Positions 45,269-54,568 of a DNA stretch of 64,000 nucleotides are shown in pieces (the stretch's first letter is position 1; each line of letters begins with the position of its first letter). The translations under genes and the position numbers were made by a program. The notes beneath the pieces are model-generated. The model ran no database searches. It was not told where the DNA came from and saw only the letters and a program-made list of their open reading frames with translations. This DNA comes from Paenibacillus sp. FSL R10-2782 (GTDB taxonomy: Bacteria > Bacillota > Bacilli > Paenibacillales > Paenibacillaceae). Location: NCBI RefSeq assembly GCF_038592985.1, contig NZ_CP151951.1, positions 549,001-613,000 on the forward strand. Reading direction: 5' to 3'.

Positions 45269-47017
45269 ATGTATATTGTGACCGCTGAAGAAATGCGGCA
45301 ACTGGATCGGTATACGATTGACAAGCTGGGCATCCCGGCCCTTACCTTGATGGAAAATGCCGGGCGTGCGGTAGCTGACGAGGTATTGAAGCTCTGCGCT
45401 GTGGAAAGTGGTTGGAGCCATAAGAGCTTCTCGGAAAGCCACGTGGATTCAGCATACGGTACGGGACGCAGATATATGGTGGGGCAAGATGCTGCCAAGC
45501 AAGGATATGATGAGGGTCCAGCCTATGGTGAACAGGTCGCCCACTTAGGGCCTGGGGATACGCCGGGACATGGCGGTGTTATTCGGACGGAGCCTTGGAG
45601 CCACGGGGGGCATGCCATGTGGGAACGGGAGCATTGGTATATTCTCGTAGGCAAAGGCAACAACGGGGGTGACGGTCTGGTGGCGGCCCGCCATCTAACG
45701 GATGCGGGTCTGCGTGTCACTGTCGTGTATGCCGAATCGCCGGACACGCTACGCGGCGAAGCGGCAGTGCAACGCGATATCATCGCGGCTCTGCACATCC
45801 CGGCCCTTGTCTACGGCCGGGATGCCCTCGACCTGCGCAGCGCCACCGGCATCGTAGATGCCCTGCTGGGCACGGGCACACAAGGCCCGCCGCGCGAACC
45901 CTACGCCTTGCTGATTTGCGAGGCCAATGCCAGCGGCGTGCCACTTGTGTCGGTAGATGTGCCCAGCGGCCTCGACGCCGACACAGGTGCGCTGTACGAG
46001 CCGTGCATTCGCGCACGTGTCACCGTATGCCTCGCCTACCTGAAGCGTGGGCTCGTCCAATACCCGGGCGCCGGGGCCGCAGGCGATGTAACGGTACGCT
46101 ACATCGGTATTCCGCCCGGGCTTGCCCATGAGCGCGGCGTACAGCTACGGCTCCTGACCCGCGATACGCTGCGCGAAGCGCTGGGCGTGGACGTGAGCCG
46201 CAGCCGCGTGCCGGACGGGCACAAGGGCACCTACGGCCACGTCCTCGTCGCCGGGGGAAGCCTGCGCATGAGCGGCGCGGGCCTGCTGGCCGCACGTGCC
46301 GCCCTGCGCATCGGCAGCGGCCTTGTGACGTGGGCGGTGCCCGAAGCGCTGCTGCCGCGACTCATCGGAGCCGCGCCGGAGCTGATGCTCGCTGCCGCAG
46401 CCGCAGGTGGAGACGGCGAGTGGAACGCCGACTCCGCGGACGAGCTGCTTCAGCTCGCGCAGGCGCGCGATGTGCTGGCCGTCGGCCCCGGCCTCGGCCG
46501 CTTCGCAGGAGACACTGGCTGGCTGCGCCGCCTGTGGGAAGAATACGGCGGCCCGCTCGTACTCGATGCGGACGCTCTGAACATCCTCGCTGCGGCGGGG
46601 CCAGAGCTTGAGGCCTGGAAGCCGAGAGGAGCGGCCGTTGTACTGACGCCGCACCCCGGCGAGATGGCCCGTCTGCTGGGCCTATCGACGGGCGAGGTGC
46701 AGCGTGACCGCATCGCCCATGCCCGGCAGTACGCCCAGACACGCGGGGTCACGCTGGTGCTCAAGGGAGCGCGTACCGTCATTGCGTGCCCGGACGGAAC
46801 GGCTTATGTCAACACGCCAGGCCACGCCGGGATGGCGACAGGCGGTGCAGGTGATGTGCTGACAGGCATCATCGCAGGCTTGCTGGCACAGGGCTTGAAC
46901 GCTTCACAGGCAGCAGCCTTTGGCGTGTACCTGCACGGCGCGGCTGGAGAAACAGCCGCACGCCATCGCCAGCATGCCGCCTCGGTCATTGCGGGTGACA
47001 TTATTGAAGCCCTATAG
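45269..47017 (+). CDS. nnr: Bifunctional NAD(P)HX epimerase/dehydratase with unusual insertion
   Basis: The 582-residue enzyme repairs hydrated NAD(P)H. The N-terminal epimerase (NnrE/YjeF_N, about 1-240) has MENAGRAVAD, GKGNNGGDG and VDVPSGLDADTG. The C-terminal ADP-dependent dehydratase (NnrD/YjeF_C, about 255-582) has YGHVLVAGGS, TPHPGEMARL and the GHAGMATGGAGDVLTG catalytic loop. Between residues 43 and 121, where epimerases normally have about ten residues, there is a 75-residue His/Gly-rich insertion. From about 45.7 to 47.0 kb the DNA is markedly GC-rich, well above its neighbours, which explains many long false frames. The stop overlaps the convergent next gene by 17 bases. Confidence 0.9.
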   Translation: MYIVTAEEMRQLDRYTIDKLGIPALTLMENAGRAVADEVLKLCAVESGWSHKSFSESHVDSAYGTGRRYMVGQDAAKQGYDEGPAYGEQVAHLGPGDTPGHGGVIRTEPWSHGGHAMWEREHWYILVGKGNNGGDGLVAARHLTDAGLRVTVVYAESPDTLRGEAAVQRDIIAALHIPALVYGRDALDLRSATGIVDALLGTGTQGPPREPYALLICEANASGVPLVSVDVPSGLDADTGALYEPCIRARVTVCLAYLKRGLVQYPGAGAAGDVTVRYIGIPPGLAHERGVQLRLLTRDTLREALGVDVSRSRVPDGHKGTYGHVLVAGGSLRMSGAGLLAARAALRIGSGLVTWAVPEALLPRLIGAAPELMLAAAAAGGDGEWNADSADELLQLAQARDVLAVGPGLGRFAGDTGWLRRLWEEYGGPLVLDADALNILAAAGPELEAWKPRGAAVVLTPHPGEMARLLGLSTGEVQRDRIAHARQYAQTRGVTLVLKGARTVIACPDGTAYVNTPGHAGMATGGAGDVLTGIIAGLLAQGLNASQAAAFGVYLHGAAGETAARHRQHAASVIAGDIIEAL

Positions 47018-47510
47018 ACCATAACAGCAAGGGCAGGAGAAAGGCCAGGATGATCTGTACCCCAAATCCACGGATCAGCCAGAGTCTTCCCGCATAATGC
47101 CTTCCCCGATAATACAGTAACGTAATCACGGTACCCGCGATGCCGTTGCTCCATAAGACACCCGTTCCTTCAGGGGATATAAAAGAACCAAGCAGGAGGA
47201 AGATACTGAATCCTGCGGCAAGGTACAGGGTGAGCCGCTCCGGTTTTCGCAGCCAGGGCAAGAGAGCGTGCAGCGCATCGGCGACAAGAGCGGCCGGTAG
47301 GGCATAACCATATGCCCATAGCTGCGCGGTCAGCTCACCGCTATTACCTGCGATGGTTACAGGAATCCCTGTCATTGCCTCTGCTATATAGCAATAGGCC
47401 CATAACAGGCCGAACACCAGTCCTCCGCAAGCCAGCTTGTTCAGCGCATAACAACCCAGCTCCATTCGCCAAGGCATCTTGGGATTATATTCATTCCATG
47501 GATGTCTCAT
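47001..47510 (-). CDS. Uncharacterised membrane protein
   Basis: The 169-residue product has four to five hydrophobic segments (about 22-45, 65-88, 93-115, 120-135, 146-165), joined by basic loops. The 3' end overlaps that of nnr by 17 bases, tail to tail. A ribosome site AGGAGG lies about eight bases ahead of the ATG. No family was recognised. Confidence 0.7.
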   Translation of the reverse strand: MRHPWNEYNPKMPWRMELGCYALNKLACGGLVFGLLWAYCYIAEAMTGIPVTIAGNSGELTAQLWAYGYALPAALVADALHALLPWLRKPERLTLYLAAGFSIFLLLGSFISPEGTGVLWSNGIAGTVITLLYYRGRHYAGRLWLIRGFGVQIILAFLLPLLLWSIGLQ

Positions 47511-47687
47511 GCTGCGATTCCTCCTTAGTACACTTCATTACAATCAGTAATCCGCAACCAATCAAGGAATTTATTTTCAATTACATTCCGCTGACGCTTT
47601 ACGGCATTTTATTTTACGTTAGCTGTGTATCATGGTCCTAAGAAATAATGACAGCGGATAGCCGCGTTGCGGAGAGGCGGGGATTGC

Positions 47688-48524
47688 ATGATACAAGCGG
47701 TTATTTTTAATCTCGAAAGTACATTGTTGGACCCCGGAGGACGAGGCTTAATCCAGGGAATACGTGATATTTTCAGATGGAAGGGTGTACAGGTAACCGA
47801 AGAACAGGCATCTCATGGGCGGGGATTACCGATCCGTGATCATATTGCGAATGTGCTGGCACTTTCAGAGGTTCGGAAAAAATGGCTGGATTGCTTCGGT
47901 ACGCATCCCGGAAGAACGGATATTGAGCATATTTATCTTGAGCTTGTGCCTGTTCTCCGTTCTTTGATCCAGGGAGCTGAGCCCACTTTCGGTATCGATA
48001 AAGCGCTGAATGAGTTGCAGGATCGTCGGATTCAGTCAGGCGCTACCGCATCTTGCCCGATGGAGATGCTGGGCAACGTTTTTACGCCTGCACAGTCCCC
48101 ATATGCACTGGATTGCACAGTAGCTCCCTGTGAAGTTTCGCAAGGGCGCCCTTATCCATGGATGATCTATGAGATTGCACACCGCTTACAGGTTTTCCCG
48201 CTTAGCGATATTGTGAAAGTAGGAGATACGGCAGCTGATATGCAAGAGGGCAGGAATGCCGGTGTGTGGACAATAGGTGTGCTGAATCATAGCGAAGGTT
48301 CGCTGACCACGTCGCAAGCAACTAGCCGTGAATCCGACGACAGAGTGGCTGAGGAACGGCGCAGACAGAGCATATACGGATTAAAAAGGGCAGGAGCCCA
48401 CATCGTCATGAACTCGGTCGCTGACTTGCCGCGTATTTTGCGTGAAATCGAAATGCTCCAGCATACGGGCGGCTATCCTTCCTATACAAAGCAAGTAAAA
48501 ACAGCGTTAATGCCTCCATCGTGA
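47688..48524 (+). CDS. PhnX-like HAD protein lacking catalytic residues
   Basis: The 278-residue protein follows phosphonoacetaldehyde hydrolase (PhnX) along its length: an N-terminal core, a cap starting KGVQVTEEQA, and GRPYPWMIYEIAHRL, VKVGDTAADMQEGRNAGVW at the third and fourth HAD motifs. The first motif, DWAGT in PhnX, reads FNLEST here, so the nucleophile Asp is Asn8. The Schiff-base Lys in the GLLKRDH stretch is also replaced (GLPIRDH, Ile49). Both catalytic groups are therefore missing, and it should not hydrolyse phosphonoacetaldehyde. The frame is intact and well formed, so it may be a binding or regulatory protein. No other phosphonate genes lie nearby. Confidence 0.85.
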   Translation: MIQAVIFNLESTLLDPGGRGLIQGIRDIFRWKGVQVTEEQASHGRGLPIRDHIANVLALSEVRKKWLDCFGTHPGRTDIEHIYLELVPVLRSLIQGAEPTFGIDKALNELQDRRIQSGATASCPMEMLGNVFTPAQSPYALDCTVAPCEVSQGRPYPWMIYEIAHRLQVFPLSDIVKVGDTAADMQEGRNAGVWTIGVLNHSEGSLTTSQATSRESDDRVAEERRRQSIYGLKRAGAHIVMNSVADLPRILREIEMLQHTGGYPSYTKQVKTALMPPS

Positions 48525-48667
48525 GCAGTGTTGATACACTGTGGAGCTATGGATTGGACTACACGGTTCTAGGGTATATGTATGCACCACATCGGATGAA
48601 AGTGAACTTCTCAGGTTCTGGGCATGCTACTATTTTAAAATGTATCTCGAATATTCGGATGATACTA

Positions 48668-48718
48668 AAAAAAGGGGATGACCTTGCCACAAACGGCGTC
48701 AGGTTCATCCCCTTTTAA
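48668..48718 (+). terminator. Terminator downstream of PhnX-like gene
   Basis: AAAAGGGGATGACCTT and AGGTTCATCCCCTTTT pair to a strong stem with a 17-base loop, 144 bases after the stop codon. Confidence 0.8.
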
Positions 48719-49093
48719 AATAGGTAGCGATTAAATAAATATCTATTGTTCGTTGATATTCACCCGGAATTGGTCAGAATGACGTTGCAGATTATCTGAT
48801 AATCTCGCATTAATCATGCAAGTTGAGCTTGACATATGCCTACATGCCCTGTACATCCGTACATTAAAGCAGCCTAGACTTTTGTACACTACAAAGTAGA
48901 AAACGATCCAACAGGCCTTGACGGTATACTGAATAACGGAATTTCAACTCAACGAGCAGCATACACGACAACGCACTCATACAGTTTACGGTTTCTGCAC
49001 CTTCACTTCTCGTATGCCCTCATTTGGATTATTTTAGCAAATAAAGACTTGCCGGACAAACCTTATGATTTGGATGTCGATGTCGCCATTAGA
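48719..49093. other. Gene-free interval
   Basis: About 375 bases between the terminator and the sugar permease. It is AT-rich, with no frame or hairpin that I can support. Confidence 0.5.
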
Positions 49094-50368
49094 TCACGAA
49101 TGAACTGTATCAGCTTTTTTAATTGCTCTTTTCAGGTCCTGCTTGCGACGTTCCTCCAAATACCGCTCCCCATTCTTCTTGTCTGCTGTCAGCGTAAAGC
49201 AGGAAATGATGGTAAACAGACCTGCAATGGAACCCAGAATTAAATAAGTAATCGGGAAATTCAGAACTTCATACATATGTCCGACAATTGGCGAGAAAAC
49301 GGAAACCACCAGGGAGCCCATAAACAAATACAGCAGGTACATGGTGGAGGACAACCGCTGGTCAAAGTTAACGGTAATGTACTTGAAGATGGCCACCAGA
49401 ATAAGCGGTTTCTCCAGGGAGTGAATCATCTTCATCGCAGCCACCCATATGGCACCGAATGGCAGCGAAGAACCGATAATACGCAACGACATAATCGCCC
49501 CGGCAATAATTAATGCCCATTTGGCGGTCGTTTTGTTCACAAACCAAGGGGTAACAAACAGGAACACAAATTCCAGGAAAACCTGCACAGCGCTCAAATC
49601 GCCAAGGAATTGATTTCCTTCCGCTTTGGAACTGAATTGCGATACGAAATATGTGGCAAACTGCTGGTCATATACCTCATAAATTTGGGTCACGCCCACC
49701 ATAAATAGCATAAGAAACCAGAATTTTGTGGTACGTACGAGATGCAGCACATCCATTAGCTTCAACGATTCTGTTTTCTGCTGCTCCTGTCCGGAAATTT
49801 CGACTTTGGTCAGGAAGATACAGATCATAGCAACAACGGCGGATACGGAGGCAATCCAGAAGGTCAGATTTACATTGATATTGATGACCCGTCCCGCAAC
49901 AAAAGTAGCCGCCGCCCACCCAAGTGAACCCCACATACGAACCCGTCCGTATTCAAAGCCGTATTTGCGCGAAACTTTGTCCATATACGAATCGACGACA
50001 CCGTTACCTGCATTAAACACCAGGCCGATAAATAGCGCACCGACAATGGCACCAATGACGAACTGCGTTTGAAGCAATGGACCGTACACATAGATAAAAA
50101 AGGGTCCGACGAGCAAAAGGATCGTAAAGAGTATGTACAGCAGATGTTTTCTCAAGCCCAGCTTGTCGGATAAGTATCCGAACAGGGGCTGCATGACCAA
50201 GGCGACGATTGAGTTAGCCGCGTATAGAAACCCCGTGTAGGTTTCTGAAATCCCCAGGCTCTGCCCCAGCCAAATGACAAAAAAAGACATGGCCGCAGAC
50301 CATGTAAACAGATAAGCGAAGTTAAAAATACTAAGAGACCAATAGTTGCGTTTTGCCAAATTCATCAT
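49094..50368 (-). CDS. LacY-family oligosaccharide:H+ symporter
   Basis: About 424 residues with 12 transmembrane segments. The phrases YWSLSIFNFAYLFTWSAAMSFF at the start, LSDKLGLRKHLLY between helices 2 and 3, and YGRVRMWGSLGWA between helices 4 and 5 are typical of the oligosaccharide:H+ symporter family (LacY, RafB, CscB). Likely substrates are sucrose, lactose or raffinose. The ATG at 50368 has AAGGGG 11 bases upstream; a start at 50425 has none. No glycosidase or regulator lies next to it. Confidence 0.88.
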   Translation of the reverse strand: MMNLAKRNYWSLSIFNFAYLFTWSAAMSFFVIWLGQSLGISETYTGFLYAANSIVALVMQPLFGYLSDKLGLRKHLLYILFTILLLVGPFFIYVYGPLLQTQFVIGAIVGALFIGLVFNAGNGVVDSYMDKVSRKYGFEYGRVRMWGSLGWAAATFVAGRVININVNLTFWIASVSAVVAMICIFLTKVEISGQEQQKTESLKLMDVLHLVRTTKFWFLMLFMVGVTQIYEVYDQQFATYFVSQFSSKAEGNQFLGDLSAVQVFLEFVFLFVTPWFVNKTTAKWALIIAGAIMSLRIIGSSLPFGAIWVAAMKMIHSLEKPLILVAIFKYITVNFDQRLSSTMYLLYLFMGSLVVSVFSPIVGHMYEVLNFPITYLILGSIAGLFTIISCFTLTADKKNGERYLEERRKQDLKRAIKKADTVHS

Positions 50369-50525
50369 GTTCAAGCACCCCTTCAAAGTGTAGCCGCTCA
50401 ATGTGTTGTAAACGTGATTATGCATTGTCTTTACTATTAATTGTAAGGATTACTCCATTGAATCCATAGGGCACTTTTCCAAGATTTCCTGTGCTTTTCG
50501 CAATCAGTTGCTGGATTCTATAGCA

Positions 50526-50573
50526 ACACAAAACAGCCTAACGACGTATATACATCGTTAGGCTGTTTTGTGT
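50526..50573 (-). terminator. Terminator after nrdB
   Basis: ACACAAAACAGCCTAACGA and its exact reverse complement form a 19-base perfect stem with a ten-base loop. On the minus strand it ends in TTTTGTGT, 73 bases after the nrdB stop. Confidence 0.9.
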
Positions 50574-50646
50574 AATCGGGTGAGTATAGGGAATTAATTA
50601 AAAGATCTAGCCCGGTAAATACCGAGTTAAGGCTGTATCTGGTTAA

Positions 50647-51678
50647 TTACAAATCGTCAAATCCGTTGTCGTCTCCGACCTTGCCGTAATTGCGCGATTT
50701 TGCTTCAAAGAAGTCAGTTTTTGTCGCGTTCAGCGCTTCATCCGAGAACGGCTTGATCCAAGGCATACAATTTACGTCTACGCCTTCGTAGGCTTTGTCC
50801 ATACCAAGCAGTCTCAGGCGCATGTTCGCCATGTACTTGATATAATCGCCCAGTTCGTTCAGGTCGATGCCGCGAACCTCTTTGAGCGTGTAGTGCGCCC
50901 AGTTGGTTTCCAGCTCGACTGCTCGGTCGATCATGCGGTAGACATAATCTTTATTTTCCTTCGTGTCCAGCTCAGGAAAATCAGACAGCAATTGCTTGAA
51001 CACTTCGGCAAAAAAGTAGCAATGCTGATTTTCATCCCGCTGAATATACGAAATCATTTGGCTGGTCGACATCATCTTTTGGTCACGGGCCAAATTATAG
51101 AAGAAAGCGAACGTACTATAAAAGAAAATGCCCTCCAGAATCAGGTCCGCCACCATCGCCTGGAAAAAGGTTTGCGGATTTTGCTCATCACGGAACTCCT
51201 GGTAAATGTCCGAGATGAATGTGTTGCGCTCCAGCAGTACGGGATCATTTTTCCAATATTCAAAAATTTCCTTCTGCTCCTGATCTGATACCAGAGAGGA
51301 TAGCACGTAGGAGTAGGACTGGTTATGCACGACCTCCTGCTGCCCGATAATAGCTGACACAGCTTCCAGTGAAGAATCGGTAAAGTAGCGTTTTACATCC
51401 CCGACAAACATCGTTTGCATGGAATCCAGCACGGCCAGCAGGCCGATGTTGATTTTGAACGTGCGCTGTTCTTCGGCATCCAGTGTAGGGAATTGAGATG
51501 CGTCCTTGGACATCGGGATTTCATCCGGAATCCAGTGGTTGAGCAGCAGCACCTTGTACAGCTTGTACATATGCGGCATGCGGATATCGTTCCAGTTCAA
51601 GATACCGGAATTTTCGCCTTCAATAATGCGGGTAGAGCGGTTAGGCGCTTCCGTGTTAAATATCTTTTGTAACTGCAT
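50647..51678 (-). CDS. nrdB: Class Ia ribonucleotide reductase small subunit
   Basis: The 343-residue protein holds the diiron-tyrosyl radical site. Diiron ligands and the radical area are seen in IGQQEVVHNQSYSYVLSSL (Glu, His and Tyr), the second helix pair in VADLILEGIFFYSTFAFFYNL, and the REDENQH-type IQRDENQHCYFFAEVF (Glu and His). It starts after GGAGAGAATCTCCC and lies 23 bases downstream of nrdA, so they form one operon. The C-terminal tail, which docks with NrdA, ends VGDDNGFDDL. No nrdI or nrdH is next to it, which favours class Ia over Ib. Confidence 0.95.
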   Translation of the reverse strand: MQLQKIFNTEAPNRSTRIIEGENSGILNWNDIRMPHMYKLYKVLLLNHWIPDEIPMSKDASQFPTLDAEEQRTFKINIGLLAVLDSMQTMFVGDVKRYFTDSSLEAVSAIIGQQEVVHNQSYSYVLSSLVSDQEQKEIFEYWKNDPVLLERNTFISDIYQEFRDEQNPQTFFQAMVADLILEGIFFYSTFAFFYNLARDQKMMSTSQMISYIQRDENQHCYFFAEVFKQLLSDFPELDTKENKDYVYRMIDRAVELETNWAHYTLKEVRGIDLNELGDYIKYMANMRLRLLGMDKAYEGVDVNCMPWIKPFSDEALNATKTDFFEAKSRNYGKVGDDNGFDDL

Positions 51679-51701
51679 GGGAGATTCTCTCCTTCTTTAT
51701 A

Positions 51702-54035
51702 TTAGGATGCACAGCTATCGCATTCTTCAATCGTCAGTGCGCGACTGCGTACATAATAGGTTGATTTCATACCTGATTTCCAGGCGTGGATGTGCAGTTC
51801 CAGGAATTCAGTAGCTTTGATATCCGGGCGCACATACAGGTTAAAGCTTTGGCCTTGGTCAATATGACGCTGACGGGCAGAGGCCATGTTGATCGAAGCA
51901 TGCTGATCCAGCAGGAAAGCCGTTTTGTAGTACCAGATTGTTTTTTCATTCAAGTCCGGTGCAGGGTTAGCAATCTTGTAGGTTGTTTTCTCTTCATAGG
52001 AAAGCAACTCATACAATGGATCAATGCTGGCCGTAGAACCTGCAATGATGGACGTGGAACCGTTAGGCGCGATGGCGAACAGCCATGCATTGCGAACACC
52101 GTTTTGTTTGACTTCTTCGGCAAGCTCACTCCACTCGGACGTGGTGACAAATTTACCTTCACGAGTACCGTCCGTATAACCACGGGATGTGAAATAATGC
52201 CCGGAAGACCAGTCAGAGCCTTCAAATTTGGCATAACGGCCTTTTTCCTTCGCCAGCTCCATGCTCGATTTTACAGCCAAATAGTTAATTTTTTCGTATA
52301 AATGATCGTTATAGGTTACCGCTTCATCGGATTCCCAACGGATGCCTTCGAGTGCGAGCAGATGATGAAGTCCGAACGTACCCAGACCGACTGCACGATA
52401 TTGGCTATTCGTATATTGTGCTTGCAGCACCTCAATGTTGTTGATATCAATCACGTTATCCAGCATACGTACCTGAATCGGTACGAGACGATCCAGCACA
52501 CCTGCCGGAACCGCGCGAGCCAGATGGATGGAGTTCAGGTTGCAGACGACAAAATCGCCAGGGATTTTGGAAATGACAATGCGTGTTTGTCCATCCTTGG
52601 TGACTAATTCCTCTTTTTCCACCACGGTCGCCGATTGGTTTTGCATAATTTCCGTGCACAGGTTGGAGGAATATACCATACCGTGGGCGCGGTTCGGGTT
52701 CGCACGGTTTACGGTGTCGCGGTAGAACATGTACGGCGTACCTGTTTCCAGTTGTGACTTCATCAGGCGCTTCATAATGTCGATGGCAGGCACCGTAATG
52801 CGGGAGAGAATTGGATGCTGTGACGCTTCCTCATACTTCTCGCGGAAGGAACCTGTACCAAAGCCTTCATCGTAAAAATCCTCCAACCCCAGTGGACGGC
52901 CGTTGTCATCCTTCCAGTCCATGACCTTCTTCACTTCATGCGGGCAGAACAGATTCCATTCGCCACGAGCTTCCACCCGCTCCATGAACAAATCAGGCAG
53001 ACATACGCCATGGAAAACATCATGTGCACGCATGCGCTCGTCACCGTTGTTCAGCTTGAGGTCGAGGAATGCAAGAATGTCTTTGTGGAATACGTCCAGA
53101 TAGACGGCAATTGCGCCTTTACGTGTACCCAGTTGGTCTACGCTGACCGCTGTATTGTTGAGCTGGCGAATCCACGGGATGACGCCGGAGCTTGTATTTT
53201 TGTGTCCACGGATGTCGGAGCCACGCGCTCGTACTTTACCAAGGTATACGCCAATGCCGCCGCCCATTTTGCTGAGACGGGCTACATCGGTGTTGGAATC
53301 GAAAATGCCTTCCAACGAGTCGTCTACGGTGTCGATGAAGCAGCTGGAGAGCTGTCCGGCGACCTTTTTCCCGGCATTGGACATGGTTGGCGTAGCCGCC
53401 GTCATGTACATATTGCTCATCGCCCAGTAAGCTTCCTTCACCAACTCCATGCGCTTGTCGGCAGGCTCCTTGTGCATCAGGTACATTGCGATGATCATAT
53501 AGCGTTCCTGCGGCAGTTCCATTACGCGTCCGTCAAAATCGTTCGCCAGATAACGCTCGGACAGCGTCAACAGCCCGATATAATCGAACAGCAGATCATT
53601 TTTCGGCAAAATGGAGGCACCCAGCTCGTCAATTTGCTCCTTGGTGTAGTAGTCGAGCAGCTCTTGACGATAGATGCCTTTCTTGACCAGCTCGGTAATC
53701 AGCGGATAAAAAGCGCCGTAAGGCTCGTCCGCATAGGATTTGTAACGGCGGTGAGTAGCCGCCTTTTTATATAAGGAAGTGAGCAAGGAGCGAGCAGCGG
53801 CGAATTTCCAGTCCGGTTCTTCCTTGCTGACCAGTTCAAGCGCAGCCATCGCAAACGCGTTGCTGATTTCGTCGCCCGTGACTTCGTCCCGGCGCAGCTT
53901 GCTGGTTACACCGCGAATCAGGCGATCTTTCTCCAGCTTGTCCAATCCGCTGAGCATACGATCGGCATAAACGGAAATACGTATTTCATCAAAAGCCAAC
54001 TGGCGGTTGTTTGGTTTCGTTACGAGTTGTGGCAT
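51702..54035 (-). CDS. nrdA: Class Ia ribonucleotide reductase large subunit
   Basis: The 777-residue catalytic subunit makes dNDPs for DNA synthesis. It has an N-terminal ATP-cone (about 1-95), which allows dATP feedback, then the ten-stranded barrel with the active-site NLCTEI cysteine, the redox cysteine partner in QLSSCFIDT, and the finger-loop region NLNSIHLARAV. It ends with the shuttle pair in ECDSCAS. The start fits the family. It is co-transcribed with nrdB, and an NrdR-like box lies 240 bases upstream. Confidence 0.96.
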   Translation of the reverse strand: MPQLVTKPNNRQLAFDEIRISVYADRMLSGLDKLEKDRLIRGVTSKLRRDEVTGDEISNAFAMAALELVSKEEPDWKFAAARSLLTSLYKKAATHRRYKSYADEPYGAFYPLITELVKKGIYRQELLDYYTKEQIDELGASILPKNDLLFDYIGLLTLSERYLANDFDGRVMELPQERYMIIAMYLMHKEPADKRMELVKEAYWAMSNMYMTAATPTMSNAGKKVAGQLSSCFIDTVDDSLEGIFDSNTDVARLSKMGGGIGVYLGKVRARGSDIRGHKNTSSGVIPWIRQLNNTAVSVDQLGTRKGAIAVYLDVFHKDILAFLDLKLNNGDERMRAHDVFHGVCLPDLFMERVEARGEWNLFCPHEVKKVMDWKDDNGRPLGLEDFYDEGFGTGSFREKYEEASQHPILSRITVPAIDIMKRLMKSQLETGTPYMFYRDTVNRANPNRAHGMVYSSNLCTEIMQNQSATVVEKEELVTKDGQTRIVISKIPGDFVVCNLNSIHLARAVPAGVLDRLVPIQVRMLDNVIDINNIEVLQAQYTNSQYRAVGLGTFGLHHLLALEGIRWESDEAVTYNDHLYEKINYLAVKSSMELAKEKGRYAKFEGSDWSSGHYFTSRGYTDGTREGKFVTTSEWSELAEEVKQNGVRNAWLFAIAPNGSTSIIAGSTASIDPLYELLSYEEKTTYKIANPAPDLNEKTIWYYKTAFLLDQHASINMASARQRHIDQGQSFNLYVRPDIKATEFLELHIHAWKSGMKSTYYVRSRALTIEECDSCAS

Positions 54036-54273
54036 AGGATTAATTCCTCGCTTTCCTGACTTGGGAGATAAACTTGAAAATAAATGACAGTGAAAATGAA
54101 AAAACGACGCTGAAAATGCCCGGGTTGCTTGCTTGGTTCAGACAGCATTTTGGGGCTGTATGTAATCCAACAACATAGAAATAGCGATGCGCTTGCCAAT
54201 GAACGGGCGTCAAAACGGTTCCCATGCAATTTATTGGCTACATCACTACATTTAGACGTATTGTAAATATTTA

Positions 54274-54289
54274 ACCCAATATGTTGTGT
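54274..54289. promoter_or_regulatory. NrdR-box-like operator upstream of nrdAB
   Basis: ACCCAATATGTTGTGT matches 14 of 16 positions of the NrdR consensus ACACWATATATWGTGT. NrdR usually binds two boxes about 31 bases apart, and the second is at best degenerate here. The rest of 54036-54568, the region between nrdA and the next gene, holds no frame that I can support. Confidence 0.5.
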
Positions 54290-54568
54290 TGAGAAACTTA
54301 AAATTTCAAATAAGCGCAAGGAGTATTATAGCAACATTTGAAGCCATACGTAAAGGAAAAGGAATGGAAACGCCCAAAATGCAGAGAAGTCGCGGGTTGT
54401 ATTTGAATTGAGGTCGTGTGAACGGTACAATGAATGATAAAGGTGTTTCCTACAGAAACAAGCAGCATACATATGGACTATTTTTATGAGATAAGGTTGC
54501 TTTATCGGACATAGGTTTTAGATTTTTAAATTTGTGACGATTTTTAAATTAAAGGGAGGAACTCGGCG

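Noticed and set aside
45523..46782. Several frames of 70-170 codons on both strands inside nnr
   Set aside because: High GC removes stop codons by chance; the NnrE/NnrD frame explains the segment fully.
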